Assembly: GCA_000711775.1 (NCBI GenBank)
Contig: ARYC01019316.1
Location: forward strand, 24,064-88,063
From: Oxytricha trifallax
Lineage: Eukaryota; Ciliophora; Spirotrichea; Sporadotrichida; Oxytrichidae
Direction: 5' to 3'
DNA length: 64,000 nucleotides
How positions within the stretch are numbered: the first letter of the stretch is position 1; every line of letters starts with the position of its first letter. The notes under the pieces are model-generated. The model worked only from the letters and a program-made list of their open reading frames with translations, did no database searches and was not told where the DNA came from. Of this stretch, positions 37,651 to 50,560 are shown in pieces. Both the position numbers and the translations under genes were made by a program.

Positions 37651-38873
37651 ATGAAATCGTCTCACCCAAAACTATATTTACTATTTGCCCTAAGTGTTGC
37701 ATTTTTTATGGGCTCTTCATTGATTATAAGAGCAAAGCAAAGTGGAAACATGCACATTACAAATTTCATGATTTCAATGGCATTTTTAATAGCTGGTTTT
37801 ATTTATCTTGTTTGTTAACATAGTTAACATAAAAGAATGGGCTCTCTGGTAAATAATTTCCTTGGATGATTAATGGAATCCCTGATATTCAAGAAGCTAA
37901 TTTGACTTCGTGTTAATGTAGTATTTAGAACAATGAAAGCAAGAAAAAGTTTAGCTGGAACATTTTTTTGCTACTCTTTATAAGGGGCATCATCGAATTT
38001 ATTGGGTCTCTGGTTCTATCTGCAAGCTTCTACTTTTCTGGAGAAGCTAAGATAAATCAAGGCATTTCCTGGGCTAAGGTATCATGCAACACAATCTTAA
38101 ATGTGATTGGCTCAGTAATTATGTATAAAGAGAGAGGATAAATTTACCTCAATAGTTAGGATCTTATAATGATACTATCAGTAAGTGTATTTAGTGTTTT
38201 TAAGGCTCATCATCATTCTCCAGAAAAAAATACAACAATTTAAGACCAACATGCTGAAGAAAGTTTAGATATGCATAAGTATGCAGGTGTCGCTCCTGGA
38301 CTTATTGCTTCATATGTTATTAAAGTTTACATCTTATTTATTAAAAGCTTGGCAAAGTATGGTATCACAATACTTCAATCAGCATTTTATTATGTACTTT
38401 TTGGTTGAGTAATAGGCTTTGATGTCTTATCGTTACATTATTATTTATCTTTTTTAATATAGGTTAGACTGATGGATTTTATTTCTGTTTACTTATTAGC
38501 TTTTGCATTGTCTGTGGTCAAATATCATTTTTGAATTAATTTTACTATATTTCTACTTAATTTTGATTTGGGTTCTGATTCAATATTTAAAAATACTTAT
38601 ATTTATAATCTTATTAGGGATATAATCAAATTTAAAAAAAATATCAATTAATGTAGCTGTACAGATAGGGAACTCAGGAATTAATGTGACGATAATGCAT
38701 ACTAAAAACAATATAGTGACATTATTCAGTTATTTCATCTATAAATAAGATATCAGAATGGGTCAGGTCAGTCAATTGGCATAGGACTCACTTCTATAGG
38801 TGGAGTTATAATTGCTCTTGAGTAGAAACTTAATTGCACCAAAGATATATAATCAAACAACTGGACAAAATGA
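37651..38873 (+). CDS. Multi-span membrane transporter (DMT/EamA-like), gene 2 of 3
   Basis: Starts MKSSHPKLYLLFALSVAFFM with a first membrane span, then FMISMAFLIAGFIYLVC. After a frame change: GIIEFIGSLVLSASFYFSGE, AKVSCNTILNVIGSVIMYKE, LIMILSVSVFSVFKAHHHSP, a hydrophilic loop, then GVAPGLIASYVIKVYILF and VQIGNSGINVTIMHTKNNIV. The last part (SIGIGLTSIGGVIIALEQ) ends near UGA 38871-38873. The arrangement and the IGxxLTxxGxxI end resemble gene 1 and gene 3, so the three are probably tandem paralogues. AT-rich interruptions (for example 38400-38460 and 38560-38640) are IES candidates. Confidence 0.55.
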
Positions 38874-39003
38874 TAAAAACCGTATTATATACAAAATCAT
38901 CAATAGTTTAAAATCACTAATGAGATATTTATGAATTTATTTTAATTATATAACTTCTTGATTCTATATAAATTAATGAACAATGATGAAAAAATCTAAT
39001 TAA

Positions 39004-40900
39004 CATTCATGTTGATCATAAATATATTCTTCTGGCCATATCAGCATCGCTTTTTTACTCATGTGGATAGATTATTAGAGAATATGAAAGTGAAAATATT
39101 GTAGCTTCCAATTTCATGTAAAATGCCACCTTCTGCATTATCTTTAAATAAAAAACTTATTAATTCTTTTTAGTTAATTATCCCATTCATTTACGTTATA
39201 TTAAGAAAATTAAAAGCAAAAAGATAAAGCACTACTTTTGTAATGGCTTGGTATTAAGAAACCCCCAAACATTAGCAATATTTAGAAATGTTTAGATTTT
39301 ATAAAATCCACTTATAATTGAAATAATCAGTGGGAATATTTTGTTTTTAGCAATAAATACATTATCTAACTTAGTGTATTCAAACTCCCTACCGCCCCCA
39401 CTTATAAACTACCATAATCACCCAGACACCAAGCACTATCGCTTCAGTGTGAAAATATTTATATTTTTAATTCTAGGAGATGCCTGTAAATTTTTAGGAT
39501 GCAACTTTCTTGTTTGTTCCTTCCATTATGCTCAAATGTCATTGATTAATGATGGAATATCCAGTTCTTTGATATAGCCGAATTCAGTCTATATATTAAG
39601 AATTATAATTTATAATATGTAAACTTTAAATTTAATCAAAAACTTAATATATTAAAAAGTATTCTTATAGATCAAACGCAGGTGGAGATAGAGAACTCAT
39701 TAAAAATGTAAGTTAAAAAAACATATCTTTAATTTTTTTTTTAAAGTGGTCCTACCTGGTAAGACCACAGGTGCAGCTGGACGGTGCTTCGCAGAGTGAC
39801 AGAGAGAGCAGACATAGAAGTTAAATATGACGATGAAGATGAAGAAGTGGATGATGGACAGGAAGAATAGCTCTAATCAGAGAGATTTTCATTTTTGATT
39901 TTCTTAATAAGTATTAGTATTAAATTTATTAAAATAATTAATTAATTAAAGTTTTCATATTATAAATTATAAATGTAGTATCTGATATACATGGATAGGA
40001 TCAGATAAAAAGTAAATTATGTGAATTTAACCATAGAATTTGCATTTCATAATTAATAGGGATCAACATCATTTAAGCTTTTGGTATTTTTACTATATTG
40101 GTGGCTGTTGTGATAGTCAGTGCTTTTTTTCAGACCTGAGACAGTAAACATTTCAGAGTATAATTAATTGAAAAGATACAATCCATACACAAATTATTGT
40201 ATATTTTATAGCTTCACATTCACAACTAAACCAATGAAGAGATTTAGTAAGCAACATAGCATTCATAGACTTACTATAATTTTTTGTTCATTTTAGCATG
40301 TTTAATAGCAGCTGAGTTGATTGGTTAAGAAATAGTGTTTGTAAGGACACTTAATGGCTATAAAGTTGATGGAGAATTGGCTGGCTATTTCTACCCACTA
40401 ATAGTTTCATTTTTTATAAATTATACAGTTCATTATAATATAAATAGTTGGATTGATGGGTATCGTAGGAATAATCTTATATTACATAATCTCAGACAAA
40501 TCCTCTAACAACTATAAATTATCAGACTATTTGATAATATTATGTGGTGGTCTCTCAGAATCAACTGGCATGGTCCTCCAGATAATAGCCTCTTCCCGTG
40601 GTGAAGGAGGCATAGCATTCTCTCTTGCAAATACCTGTTGTATTTTCGTCACACTCTTCAATTATTTGGTATTTGCACAGCCTATTGGGTTCATGCAAGT
40701 TGTGGGAATTATCATGAGCGTGGTAGGTGCCTCAATTATTTCACTGGATGATAAAATCTATGCTTTTGTTCACAGAGGCAAAGCGTAGCAGCAATTATAG
40801 ACTGATAACAGCCAAAATGGCCTTTTAATTAAGCTGCGATTTTTTTAACTTATTAAATATAAACTTATTAAATTAAATATTGCTTAAAAAAATTAATGAA
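39004..40900 (+). CDS. Multi-span membrane transporter (DMT/EamA-like), gene 3 of 3
   Basis: Hydrophobic pieces in order: YILLAISASLFYSCGQIIRE (39020), KIFIFLILGDACKFLGCNFL (about 39450), LIAAELIGQEIVFVRTLNGY (about 40310), then a long clean block 40453-40790: GIVGIILYYIISDKSSNNYK, LSESTGMVLQIIASSRGEGG, NTCCIFVTLFNYLVFAQPIG and VVGIIMSVVGASIISLDDKI. The last block is a classic end of a DMT-type protein. The start is uncertain. The middle is interrupted by repeat copy C (39640-39872), which belongs to another sequence family. Confidence 0.6.
39640..39872 (+). repeat. Dispersed two-block repeat with intron-like spacer, copy C
   Basis: AAAAAGTATTCTTATAGATC and CAAACGCAGGTGGAGATAGA, then GTAAGT...TTTAAAG (intron-like, about 35-40 bp), then TGGTCCTACCTGGTAAGACC and an acidic coding-like tail (VKYDDEDEEVDDGQEEQ). 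It lies within transporter-like gene 3 and must be removed, or belong to another gene, for that gene to be continuous. Confidence 0.55.
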
Positions 40901-41352
40901 AAATTTACTTAAAATCATTAACAATATCAACTTTTATTCACATATAGTTTATAGACTTTGCTTTCTTTACGGAAGAGTTAATAGCGAATATTTTCCTACT
41001 CATTTCATCATAAAATTTGGCTTTGATAATTTTCTCATAAAATATATATAAAGCTATATGATAAAGAATTATTATCCATAAATAGCAAAATATCTAAAAT
41101 AAATAAAATAGTTTTTTAGGAATAAATTTTATCAATATTGAAATATAACAATATGTGTGAAATATTAATCTGATTATATTGAAAAGTGAATAAAATAAAC
41201 TACAAGGTAGTATTTATAGAAAAATGTCAATAAAAATGTCAAATCGATTTATGAAGAGGAAGAACTCTTCTGCAATGATATAAATTGTTTTGTTAATACA
41301 AAAGTTATAATCATATTTTTAGGAAAAATATATGTTATATTTTATTATTTTC
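40901..41352. other. AT-rich intergenic stretch
   Basis: No supported gene. Confidence 0.4.
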
Positions 41353-41620
41353 ATGACTGTAAATTCAATTCCAGACAATCCAATTGAAACAACCGATTAT
41401 TATATAAAGCTAGAAAATGTAGTTAAAAACATAAAAATAATATCAGCAATTATGCTCAAGACTTCAGAAATGAGACTAAAATTAAGATGCAGAGTCACCT
41501 TAAAAGATTAAAGCTGCAAGAATGGTATACAAAAAAACTGGTATGTAGGAAAAAAGTATAGATAAGGCAAACTTATGAATTAGTATTCCATACATACACA
41601 AATTTCTTTTAGCTTTCACT
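41353..41620 (+). CDS. Uncharacterised coding segment
   Basis: Frame MTVNSIPDNPIETTDYYIKL, then ENVVKNIKIISAIMLKTSEM, then KNGIQKNWYVGKKYRQGKLM is open for about 80 codons. It may be a first segment of the gene at 42701-44576 or a separate gene. It is not recognised. The 1 kb between them is AT-rich with no clear frame. Confidence 0.4.
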
Positions 41621-42700
41621 TTGTTTCGTGAAATTTACAATGCTTTAAAACCATGAATGAAATAATAAGACATTGCACTTATGTGATTTATATTAAAATT
41701 ATACAATAATAACAAATCCAAGGTATGAATTAAATTTTAGACAAGTACAAAGTTAAAATAACGACTGAATGTTCCCAAAACACCCTAACCAACTTTAATA
41801 GAAACACACATATCTCTCTTTCTCCATCCCCACCACATCAAGGCTTTAGATTAATTAAACCCCAAAATCTAAGCTAAATTAACCTTAGAATAAAAACTTA
41901 AAACATTCTTCAAATTAACTCTAAAATGAAACTGACTCCACAAAGAATTAGTAAAAACATTAGAAATTGATTATGAAACATCAATCTTAATCGCTACTTT
42001 CACAGAGTTTCAAGAATTTAAGTTTGTTACCAAATAAATTTTCTTCTTAGAGAGCTAATGAAGATATATTAGGGATAAGTCATTAATTTACCATGCCTCT
42101 CTAGTCAACATTAAATTCATTAAATAGCAATTTATATATATGGGAATATTAATAATAACTATGTAGTTTCTGGTGGTAATGGGGAAACTCAAATAGTGGA
42201 GTAATTTTGACTCCAAGATAAACTATAGAAGTTAAAAATATATTTTATAAAATTGTAAAAGTATAATTAATTAGATAAGTCTATCTATAAATCTAATCTG
42301 TCTCCAGATTATAAATTTGGAATCGAGAAATTAATTCTTAAACTAATAAAACTAACATACAGCCATTTGATGATAAAAAATTTTAAAAGACTATCCTAAT
42401 TTTAATTTTTTTTTATAAATATAAACTCAGTTTTTTTTCTCAAGAAAATTCAGCTCTCAGAGTTCTAAAATTTCAAGAAATTAATAGATTTTACAAAGAG
42501 ATCTTGCTAAAAAGTACTCAAAAAATTGCAGTGTCTAAAATGTAAATAGCTCATGCATACTTCTAACAAAAAAAAGAAAATCATTAACATGATTAATAGT
42601 AAAAAGTATAAGAAAATAATTTGAAAGTTCAAGGTCTTAGAAAAACTAGAAATTAGCAAGAAAATATGAACATTTCATGAATAAGAAATGTAAAGTAAAA

Positions 42701-44576
42701 ATGAGTTCGAGAACAAGTAATTATAGTTTAGGCTTGAGATCTGTAAAATTTGATAACTCCCTTAAAAGTAATAGAGATTCAGCTGAGAAAATTCGCTTAA
42801 CTAAGGTTGATGGCCTATAGCTTAACATTTATTCCACTGAAAATGAGGCCTCTATTTATCTTTCAAGAGAAAAAATGATTTCGGATGGGACTAGAACTGT
42901 ATCAAAATCTAATCCCGATAATAAAATTTCAGTTAAACAGATGTAAGAGATGTCACCTTTCTAAATTATAAAAGCTAAAATTTAGAGAGTAAGGGATAAA
43001 AAGTAAGCTAAGAATTAAAAATATTTTAAAAATATTTTAAGTATGAACTTGAAAAAAAGTCAACAGTATATAAATGTTATTTAATCCTAGATAAGCTAGA
43101 AACTATCACTGCTCTTGATTAGTCTAAAAGATTTCGATTGTTACTCTAGAATAAACATGTAGGAAGAACTTGAAAAACCATCCCTATATTCAGCTACTAA
43201 TTACCATTGAATTATTTTTTTTACTTCAATTTGAAAAGTCAAACGAAGAAATCTTAAAGAAACTAGCAGTTAAGTAGAAAATTTGTAAATAGTCCTAACT
43301 AAGAATTAAAAATATAGGGAATTCATTTAAGAAATCCTAAAATAATGATTCATTCAAAGTCATGATTTAAAAGAGACTAGTCTAGTTCAAAGTATAAAAT
43401 CCATATACTCTTTTATCAAATCCTAAGTTAACTTAATTATAGTAAAGAGGAGTAATCACTTCTAGAGTTTCAATTGAGAGAAACTCTAAATTGTGAAATC
43501 AAAATTAAATTAAAATAGTATTATTTTAAATCATTCTTTTTTATGTTATACAATTGATAACAGATAACTTTCCTTATAAAAATAAAAGCTTTAAACTGGA
43601 AAATTCATTAAAAAGAATAAAATTAACAAAATAAAACTAAAAGATTAACTCTGATTAAATTTAAACACCAGTAAAAGAGATAAAATAGGAACCATTTATC
43701 TTAGTGAATAGTAAATATAGAGAGCTCTCATCCTTAAGACTTATTATTAAAGAAATGATAGATTAGTTTAATGTATTTTATGCAAATATTGCTAATTAAA
43801 TAGCCAATAGCCACAAATTAAAAATTGAAGAGTTAGTTTAAGAAATATTAGGTGTGAGCACTCTGTCAGTCATTCATTCTAATTCAAAGACTGAGAACAG
43901 ATAATTGCTACTATAATTCATGTAAGCCTCAAGTAACACAGAAAATAGAGTTGATAATAAAATTTGGCTTGCCCCAATTTTAGCCTAATAAATCTTATCG
44001 AATGAAAACAATCCTCAAATGAAAATAAATGGACGCTAGTTAAATCAACCAAAAATTACTCCTTCTTTCTCTATTAAAAACAAGCTCCCATCTATAAATC
44101 ATTCCTTTAGCAATTAATATCAATTTGACACAATTAGTTCTTCAAAGAACAGAGATGATATCGCATCCTCTATTCGTAAATATCAAGGTTTAACACTTAA
44201 TGCAGATAGATACTCTAAAATGGACTTAAATTCATCAAAGCAGCCATAATAAGTTAAAACTCTTAAGATACAAAAACAGCGATTTAAAAGTCTATATTCA
44301 ACTTGGATATCTTTAAATCAATCACCCATCGCTCATTCAATGTTAAAATCAAATAAAAACTCCATATAAGAACGTGTAAGCATTGAATTCAAAAATAATA
44401 AAGCTTTGGACTCTCCAAAGTCCGAGGAGGTCAGTATCAATAATTTAAATTACTATTAAATATCTATTCATGGTCATGGACAATTAAGATAGTTGCGATT
44501 ACAAAATAATATTATGCTATAAAACATGGTTAGAAACTATACTTCCCAAAGAGACAGATAGAAGATGTTTTCATGA
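42701..44576 (+). CDS. Uncharacterised Q/S/N-rich protein gene
   Basis: Begins MSSRTSNYSLGLRSVKFDNS and runs as several open pieces in different frames, ending in a clean block MQASSNTENRVDNKIWLAPI ... RNYTSQRDRQKMFS with UGA at 44574-44576. The start and stop frames differ, so at least one IES, intron or indel lies between; 43180-43230 and 43430-43560 are AT-rich candidates. The sequence is low in hydrophobic residues and probably disordered. No domain recognised. It lies 80 bp upstream of the large palindrome. Confidence 0.5.
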
Positions 44577-44656
44577 AAGATATAATTTATAAAAAAGTAA
44601 ATTTGGATAAACTATGATGAATTTTTTTTTATAATTGATTAATTTCATTTAAGAGT

Positions 44657-45830
44657 TAGAAAAAATTGTAAATTCAGCCAATAATTAGAAATCTAAATAT
44701 TCAAAATTATCGATCCGAGATATATAATAATTTTAAATCATTGTTATAATTAATATTTTAAAACTTTACTATATCATGATCCTTGAGATGATTTTTTAGT
44801 GGTCCTCTATAGGATTTTTTCTCTCTACACCATCAACTTTTGAGTTTGTGTTGATTATTGTCCATCTTAAATTTATAGACAGTCTTTTTATTTACCATTT
44901 TATTAGTTTGTTTATTTTAATTATATTTATTTTGGCGAGCTACCGTGAAAAAACTGATCGTGGTAGCTCGCCATATTTATAATATTAAGTTTTAATCAAT
45001 TCTTTCATTTCATTTGTTGGAGATTATATATTAAAATTCGAGATGTTTCAAGTTATGAATTTTAAATTATAGAAAAATAAATTATTGATTTTAGTGTTTG
45101 ATATAATAGATAAATTCATTCCAGTTAATTGTTACTATGCATAAAAAGTCAACTTTCATTTTTTATAAATTAATTTCTATTAATTAAAATAAATACTTCG
45201 TTTGAAAATATTTGATTTTATCCAATCAAAATTACTAAATTTTAAATGTCTTAAATTTTATTTGCTGCTTCTTAAATTATTTTATAAATGTTAATATAGT
45301 GCCTTAATAGAAATTAATTTATAAAAAATGAAAGTTGACTTTTTATGCATAGTAACAATTAACTGGAATGAATTTATCTATTATATCAAACACTAAAATC
45401 AATAATTTATTTTTCTATAATTTAAAATTCATAACTTGAAACATCTCGAATTTTAATATATAATCTCCAACAAATGAAATGAAAGAATTGATTAAAAATT
45501 AATATTATAAATATGGCGAGCTACCACGATCAGTTTTTTCACGGTAGCTCGCCAAAATAAATATAATTAAAATAAACAAACTAATAAAATGGTAAATAAA
45601 AAGACTGTCTATAAATTTAAGATGGACAATAATCAACACAAACTCAAAAGTTGATGGTGTAGAGAGAAAAAATCCTATAGAGGACCACTAAAAAATCATC
45701 TCAAGGATCATGATATAGTAAAGTTTTAAAATATTAATTATAACAATGATTTAAAATTATTATATATCTCGGATCGATAATTTTGAATATTTAGATTTCT
45801 AATTATTGGCTGAATTTACAATTTTTTCTA
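44657..45830. repeat. 1.17-kb near-perfect palindrome
   Basis: Arms 44657-45183 and 45305-45830 (about 526 bp each) are almost identical reverse complements around a 121-bp spacer. Ends read TAGAAAAAATTGTAAATTCA and TGAATTTACAATTTTTTCTA. Each arm holds a smaller GC-rich hairpin, GGCGAGCTACC...GGTAGCTCGCC (44935-44973 and 45514-45552). There is no coding frame. It separates the Q/S/N-rich gene from the ARMC9-like gene and is probably germline-limited. It could be a large foldback transposon derivative. Confidence 0.9.
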
Positions 45831-45959
45831 AGTATATAATTTAATTAATTATTAAAATATAAATTACAACAGCAATGTGATGAAATATCAACATCTCTTA
45901 TATAATTAAAAATACTTCTAATTCAATGAAAATAATTACTATTACTATGTTATTTTTAT

Positions 45960-48900
45960 AAGAGAGATTTGAAACAATTAATTTTTGAATATTTTCTAAA
46001 AGAAGCATATAGCAAGTAACTTAAACAGTTCTAGGCAAACAATTTATTCATAAATAGCACTATTTCTTAATTATTATGATAATAGGATGAATGCCAGGAT
46101 AATTAGCTAATGAAAATGAGCTCCCTATAATAAACAAAAATTCTAGATCCCACCATTCTCAAGAACTAACTCCTTAATGTAAATAAATTACACTATATAT
46201 TCAATTCTATAAAGCTCATATTTTTAGGCTTTCAAAGATTGAGATAGAAATCTATTTTTTAACAATATGGAACATCAAAGACCTATTTTAATCATGCTCT
46301 TGTTTACCAAGACTCATTAGAAAAGAGAAAAATAGAATTTTATCTCTAAGTTTACTTTGCCTTAAATCCACAAAGTCCGTTGAGAAAAATGACAAGATTG
46401 ATTGTTAAATTGAGTTGTAAATGTTAAAAAATTATTTAGAAAGTTAGGGATAAGAACTATCATAAACATCAAAATTTGTAACTTTTACGCCATTCCCTAT
46501 GTTTAAAATCTCAATGAGCATAAGTCTTTTAGGCACATATTTCTAATTCGGTTATAATTAATAACAAGTGTATTGAAAAAATAAAAGCATGGTTATTATT
46601 TTAAAATATACCAAGATTTTGCCCAGCATCAAAGATAGACTAAACAAGTGTATTGAATCAAATTTGAACAAGAATTTCCACTCTCAAAAAATAGAGTCAA
46701 CTTTAGCTGTTATAAAGATATAAGAGACATAAAAATTATCATGGGAGAGCGTTTAAAGCTCTAAAAAATACATTTTAGAATGCCGGTTAAGGTCCTAGTA
46801 AAGTGACCAAGAAATACTAAAATTGAAGAAAGTAATAAATGAAATGTAGTTTAAATTAGAAAATGAGTTTAAAAAACAGATCAGGATTAAATAGCTAATT
46901 TAGAGAGAGCCACAGTATCAGTTGAGTTAGCAAATTGCTTGGATACTAAACCCTAAATAGAAATCTATAAATGCAAACAATAACGCACTGGACATGTATC
47001 AAAATGATTTAATGATTAACAGTTGAGTTCACTGAGAGCTAAAACAAACCTCAAAGATTAATATGAAGACCTAGATTTCTAAGCAGACATAATGAGTCAT
47101 GAAATGTCTGAACATAAACGCGGACGTAACAACACAAATAAACTCAGAAAGCAAGAGCAGGATTATGAGTAGGACAATTTAACTTAGACCTAAAATATCA
47201 TGATGAATTTATCTGAAGGGAAACCAGATTAGAAAAATATACATACACAGTCACAAGTTGATATACAAAGCGACCAGAGCAACAAACTGCTAAATACCAA
47301 CCAAAAGAAGTTTAACAATTTTACTGGATTACAAGATGCTTCAAAATCACCTTATTAGAATTCCTCAAACAATAAGTTAATAACATAAACAGGTAAAACA
47401 AGCCAAAATATATAGAGCATTATGTCAATTCATTTAGTTTCTTAAATTAGGAAAGATCTATTCTTATCAAACAACATTGACAATCTCTGCATACTTTTGA
47501 AACAAATTAGAGAAACTGTGACAAAGCTTGTAAAGAATCTAAGAAATAAAGAAAGGAGGCTTTTAAGTATCTTTTCCTTATAAATGATATTTTAAGTTTT
47601 TGTCCACCTCCCCTCACTTAAAATGATTCTATACTTGACTAATCAAAGTAAAAAACTCAAATACCAGACAGCCTCCTAAACATTAGCATTTACTGACTTG
47701 ATTAAGAGTTTTTTACTCAGAATAGTAAACTTTCAGTTTATGTATCTTATAAACGTAATGGCTTGCGAGCCCCTCGGGATACAATATTTATCTTAAAACT
47801 CTGACTTGCTTTATCATTCTATTTGAAGTTTTCTTTGAAAAAGTAATTATTCATTTAAATGCTGAAGTATGGCATCGGTAGCTGGTTATTGGAGCAGCTC
47901 GATTCTTTCAAGATTTAAACTTAGTAATATGAAATTTACTATGGTTTAGCTTTACTTATGAACTTGACTTTGCATAGACCTGGCTAGGTCTGTCTCTCTC
48001 AACCTTATTTGGTTATTGATGTTTTAGAGGTGCTTAAAAATACTTCAACAGTGTAAATGAGTAAGAGCTGGAGACTTGTGTTAATCGAAGCATCTACTGT
48101 TTTATGAACGTGAAGAAATTGATATTGAGAGCCAAAAGAGACGGACTTTAATAAATGCTTGAGTATAAGCTTGACAATTCGTAAAATAAACAATTAATTA
48201 CTTAAATCAGGCATATTTTAGCTACAATTGACGAAGACAATGGCAAAGATGGATTGGATAACCTAAATAACTTAAATCGTCACATAATAAGGGATTAAGA
48301 TTAAATCATTGAGGAAGTTACTGAGGATAAATTTGAAGAGGGTCAAAGTCCAGTTGGCAATTTAAAGTCAGAAAGAAAGAAAAATAGCCAGAACTAGTTA
48401 TAGTAAAATCAATAACTGTCTCAGGTTGATTACCTTGAGGATTAGGAAATAGATGAGAAAGAACTAATTAGGCAATTTGAGAAGCATTATGGTGAAGGAA
48501 TGGAGGATGAACAAATAGAGGAATAAAATGATGATGACGATAATATGAGCATAAGTTACTTCTCAGATGACGCTGATTTCAAAGATTATAAACTGACTAT
48601 TCAAGACTCAATTACTTACTTCGAAAATCGCATTATGTAAAATTAAGTATTCAAACCTTTTCAAGTCGTTGATAAGCATTATGATTCTCAGAGAATGAAC
48701 TAAAATCCAAGTAAACCATCAAGTTCACCATAGTTTAACCAAAATTGTTTTATGTCTTTAAACTAACCACCTAAATCTTATTAAAATCAATCAAACAATA
48801 GAGACCAGCTTATCAATAAAGAAATCGGGAATACGCTGCCTCCTGTTTATAACTATAGCAAAACTCTCAAAATCAACATCCTATTGTAAAAAATCAGAGC

Positions 48901-50023
48901 TCTTCAGGGACAGTAATAATCCAACAAACTACTGATGCCAGAAATGAAAATAATTCGACCTAAAACTATGCAAGTTAATTTGTAAACCTGCCATCTCATC
49001 TTCAATAGAAAATATTGGCTTAAAATAGCATCATGTAAAAAAATCAGAATATGATTAGTAACAACTCTACAAATGACTCATATTTGAACAAGATTAAATT
49101 TAGTTAAATCAGCATTCCCAAAGTATTGAAGCATAAAGATTTGATACCAAGGACTCCTATAGACTCTGAGCAACTGGCTTAAATTCATTAAGATAATGTA
49201 AGTAATAGTTTATTATAAATTATGATTTAAGTTTTATCATATAGTTACTAATACAAAGAGACTATAATATTGTCAAGTAAACTAAGATTAGAAAGGAAAA
49301 TTCTGCTAAGTCTGGTTAAATACTACATTATAACGAATTAATTTTATCAATATAATTAATTTTAATGAATATAAGATATCAGATGATTCAAACATTCAAT
49401 TTATGAGCCCAAACTTCCAGAGTTAGTAGCAGTTCTTCTCACATACATCCTAACCTAAGTTTAAGTAAAAAACTTAAAACTTGAACTCATGAAAATTGAA
49501 TCATAACCAACAACATTAAGAACTAGAAAGTAATAAATCAGATTCGTAAAAGCAGACTCCAAAACATCAAACTTACAACAATCCAAAACAGTAACAAACC
49601 TCCCAGTAAAAACTTCAAAACTTATCAAACAACTAATAAGATGATATATAACTTAACTTAGCAAAGGAAATACTGAGCAAATTAGTTGAGGAAATGTTAA
49701 GAAATGAGTTTTCACTTGATAAAAATAAGCAAATTTACCAGGAATTTGGCTAGAATTTGGAGTCTGGTAATCAGATTTAAACCCAAATTGTATTGTAAAT
49801 TAATTTAGTGGTGGAGCTGTGGTATCTGTGGGACTCAATAGTAACAAAGCTGCGGGTGACTCTATGTAGAGACTCATGCAACATGAATAGCAATAGCAGC
49901 GATAGTAAAATAATGCTAAACATACTGGAAATTAATCATTTACCATATATTTAAGTTAAGAGAAAAAATATAATTAAGTATTAGATGACTTCTGGAAAAT
50001 TTAAAATATTACTTTATAGATGA
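45960..50023 (+). CDS. ARMC9: ARMC9-like protein (LisH + armadillo), ciliary/basal-body
   Basis: ARMC9 is a ciliary base/tip protein linked to ciliary stability. Features seen in order: LisH-like QLIFEYFLKEAYSKQLKQFQ (45975); KIEFYLQVYFALNPQSPLRK (about 46340), matching the conserved ARMC9 block with (L)EFYLxIxFAxxPL; LKNYLESQGQELSQTSKFVT (about 46425); a coiled-coil region (46585-47000); armadillo part MYLINVMACEPLGIQYLSQN, KYGIGSWLLEQLDSFKIQTQ, YYGLALLMNLTLHRPGQVCL, ETCVNRSIYCFMNVKKL and IRHILATIDEDNGKDGLD; then an acidic, Q/N-rich tail as in ARMC9. Pieces lie in several frames and one UGA (46078-46080 region) interrupts the N-terminal block. A GT-AG intron-like stretch lies at about 49199-49245. 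The stop is UGA 50021-50023. The start codon is not resolved. Confidence 0.75.
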
Positions 50024-50560
50024 TCATTTTAATGTTTAATTTCTTCAAATTTATTTAGATATTCTTATTAAAATAGCGTTAAATTCATCTTCTAAAATTT
50101 ATTGTCGTCACAAAATCTAAAATAATATTATATAATATTTGGAATTTATATTTATTTTTTGCTTTTTTCCTTATAGTGAGTCATCTGCTACTCCTATATT
50201 TTATAATTAAAGTTTTTTTATTTATTATAGATATTTATTAATTAAATTATCTTAAAATTGGAATAAAATGGCTGATAAATTTATGATAATGATAACATAA
50301 ATTTTTAACCTTCCCCTAAAATGATTAGAAATATTGATAATAATAATTTTAATTATTCTCATATAACATAAGTATAATTGAAATTAAACAAAAATATTAA
50401 TTAATAAAATTGTAAATTTTAGAATTATAATTACAATTTTAAAACTAATTTTATGATGAAAATCACTTATCAATAAACCACTCACCGTATTCTTTTAAAT
50501 CTATTTAAATTTGATAATTCTAATTAAATTTAATTTTTTTTAATTGATCTAGATATATAA

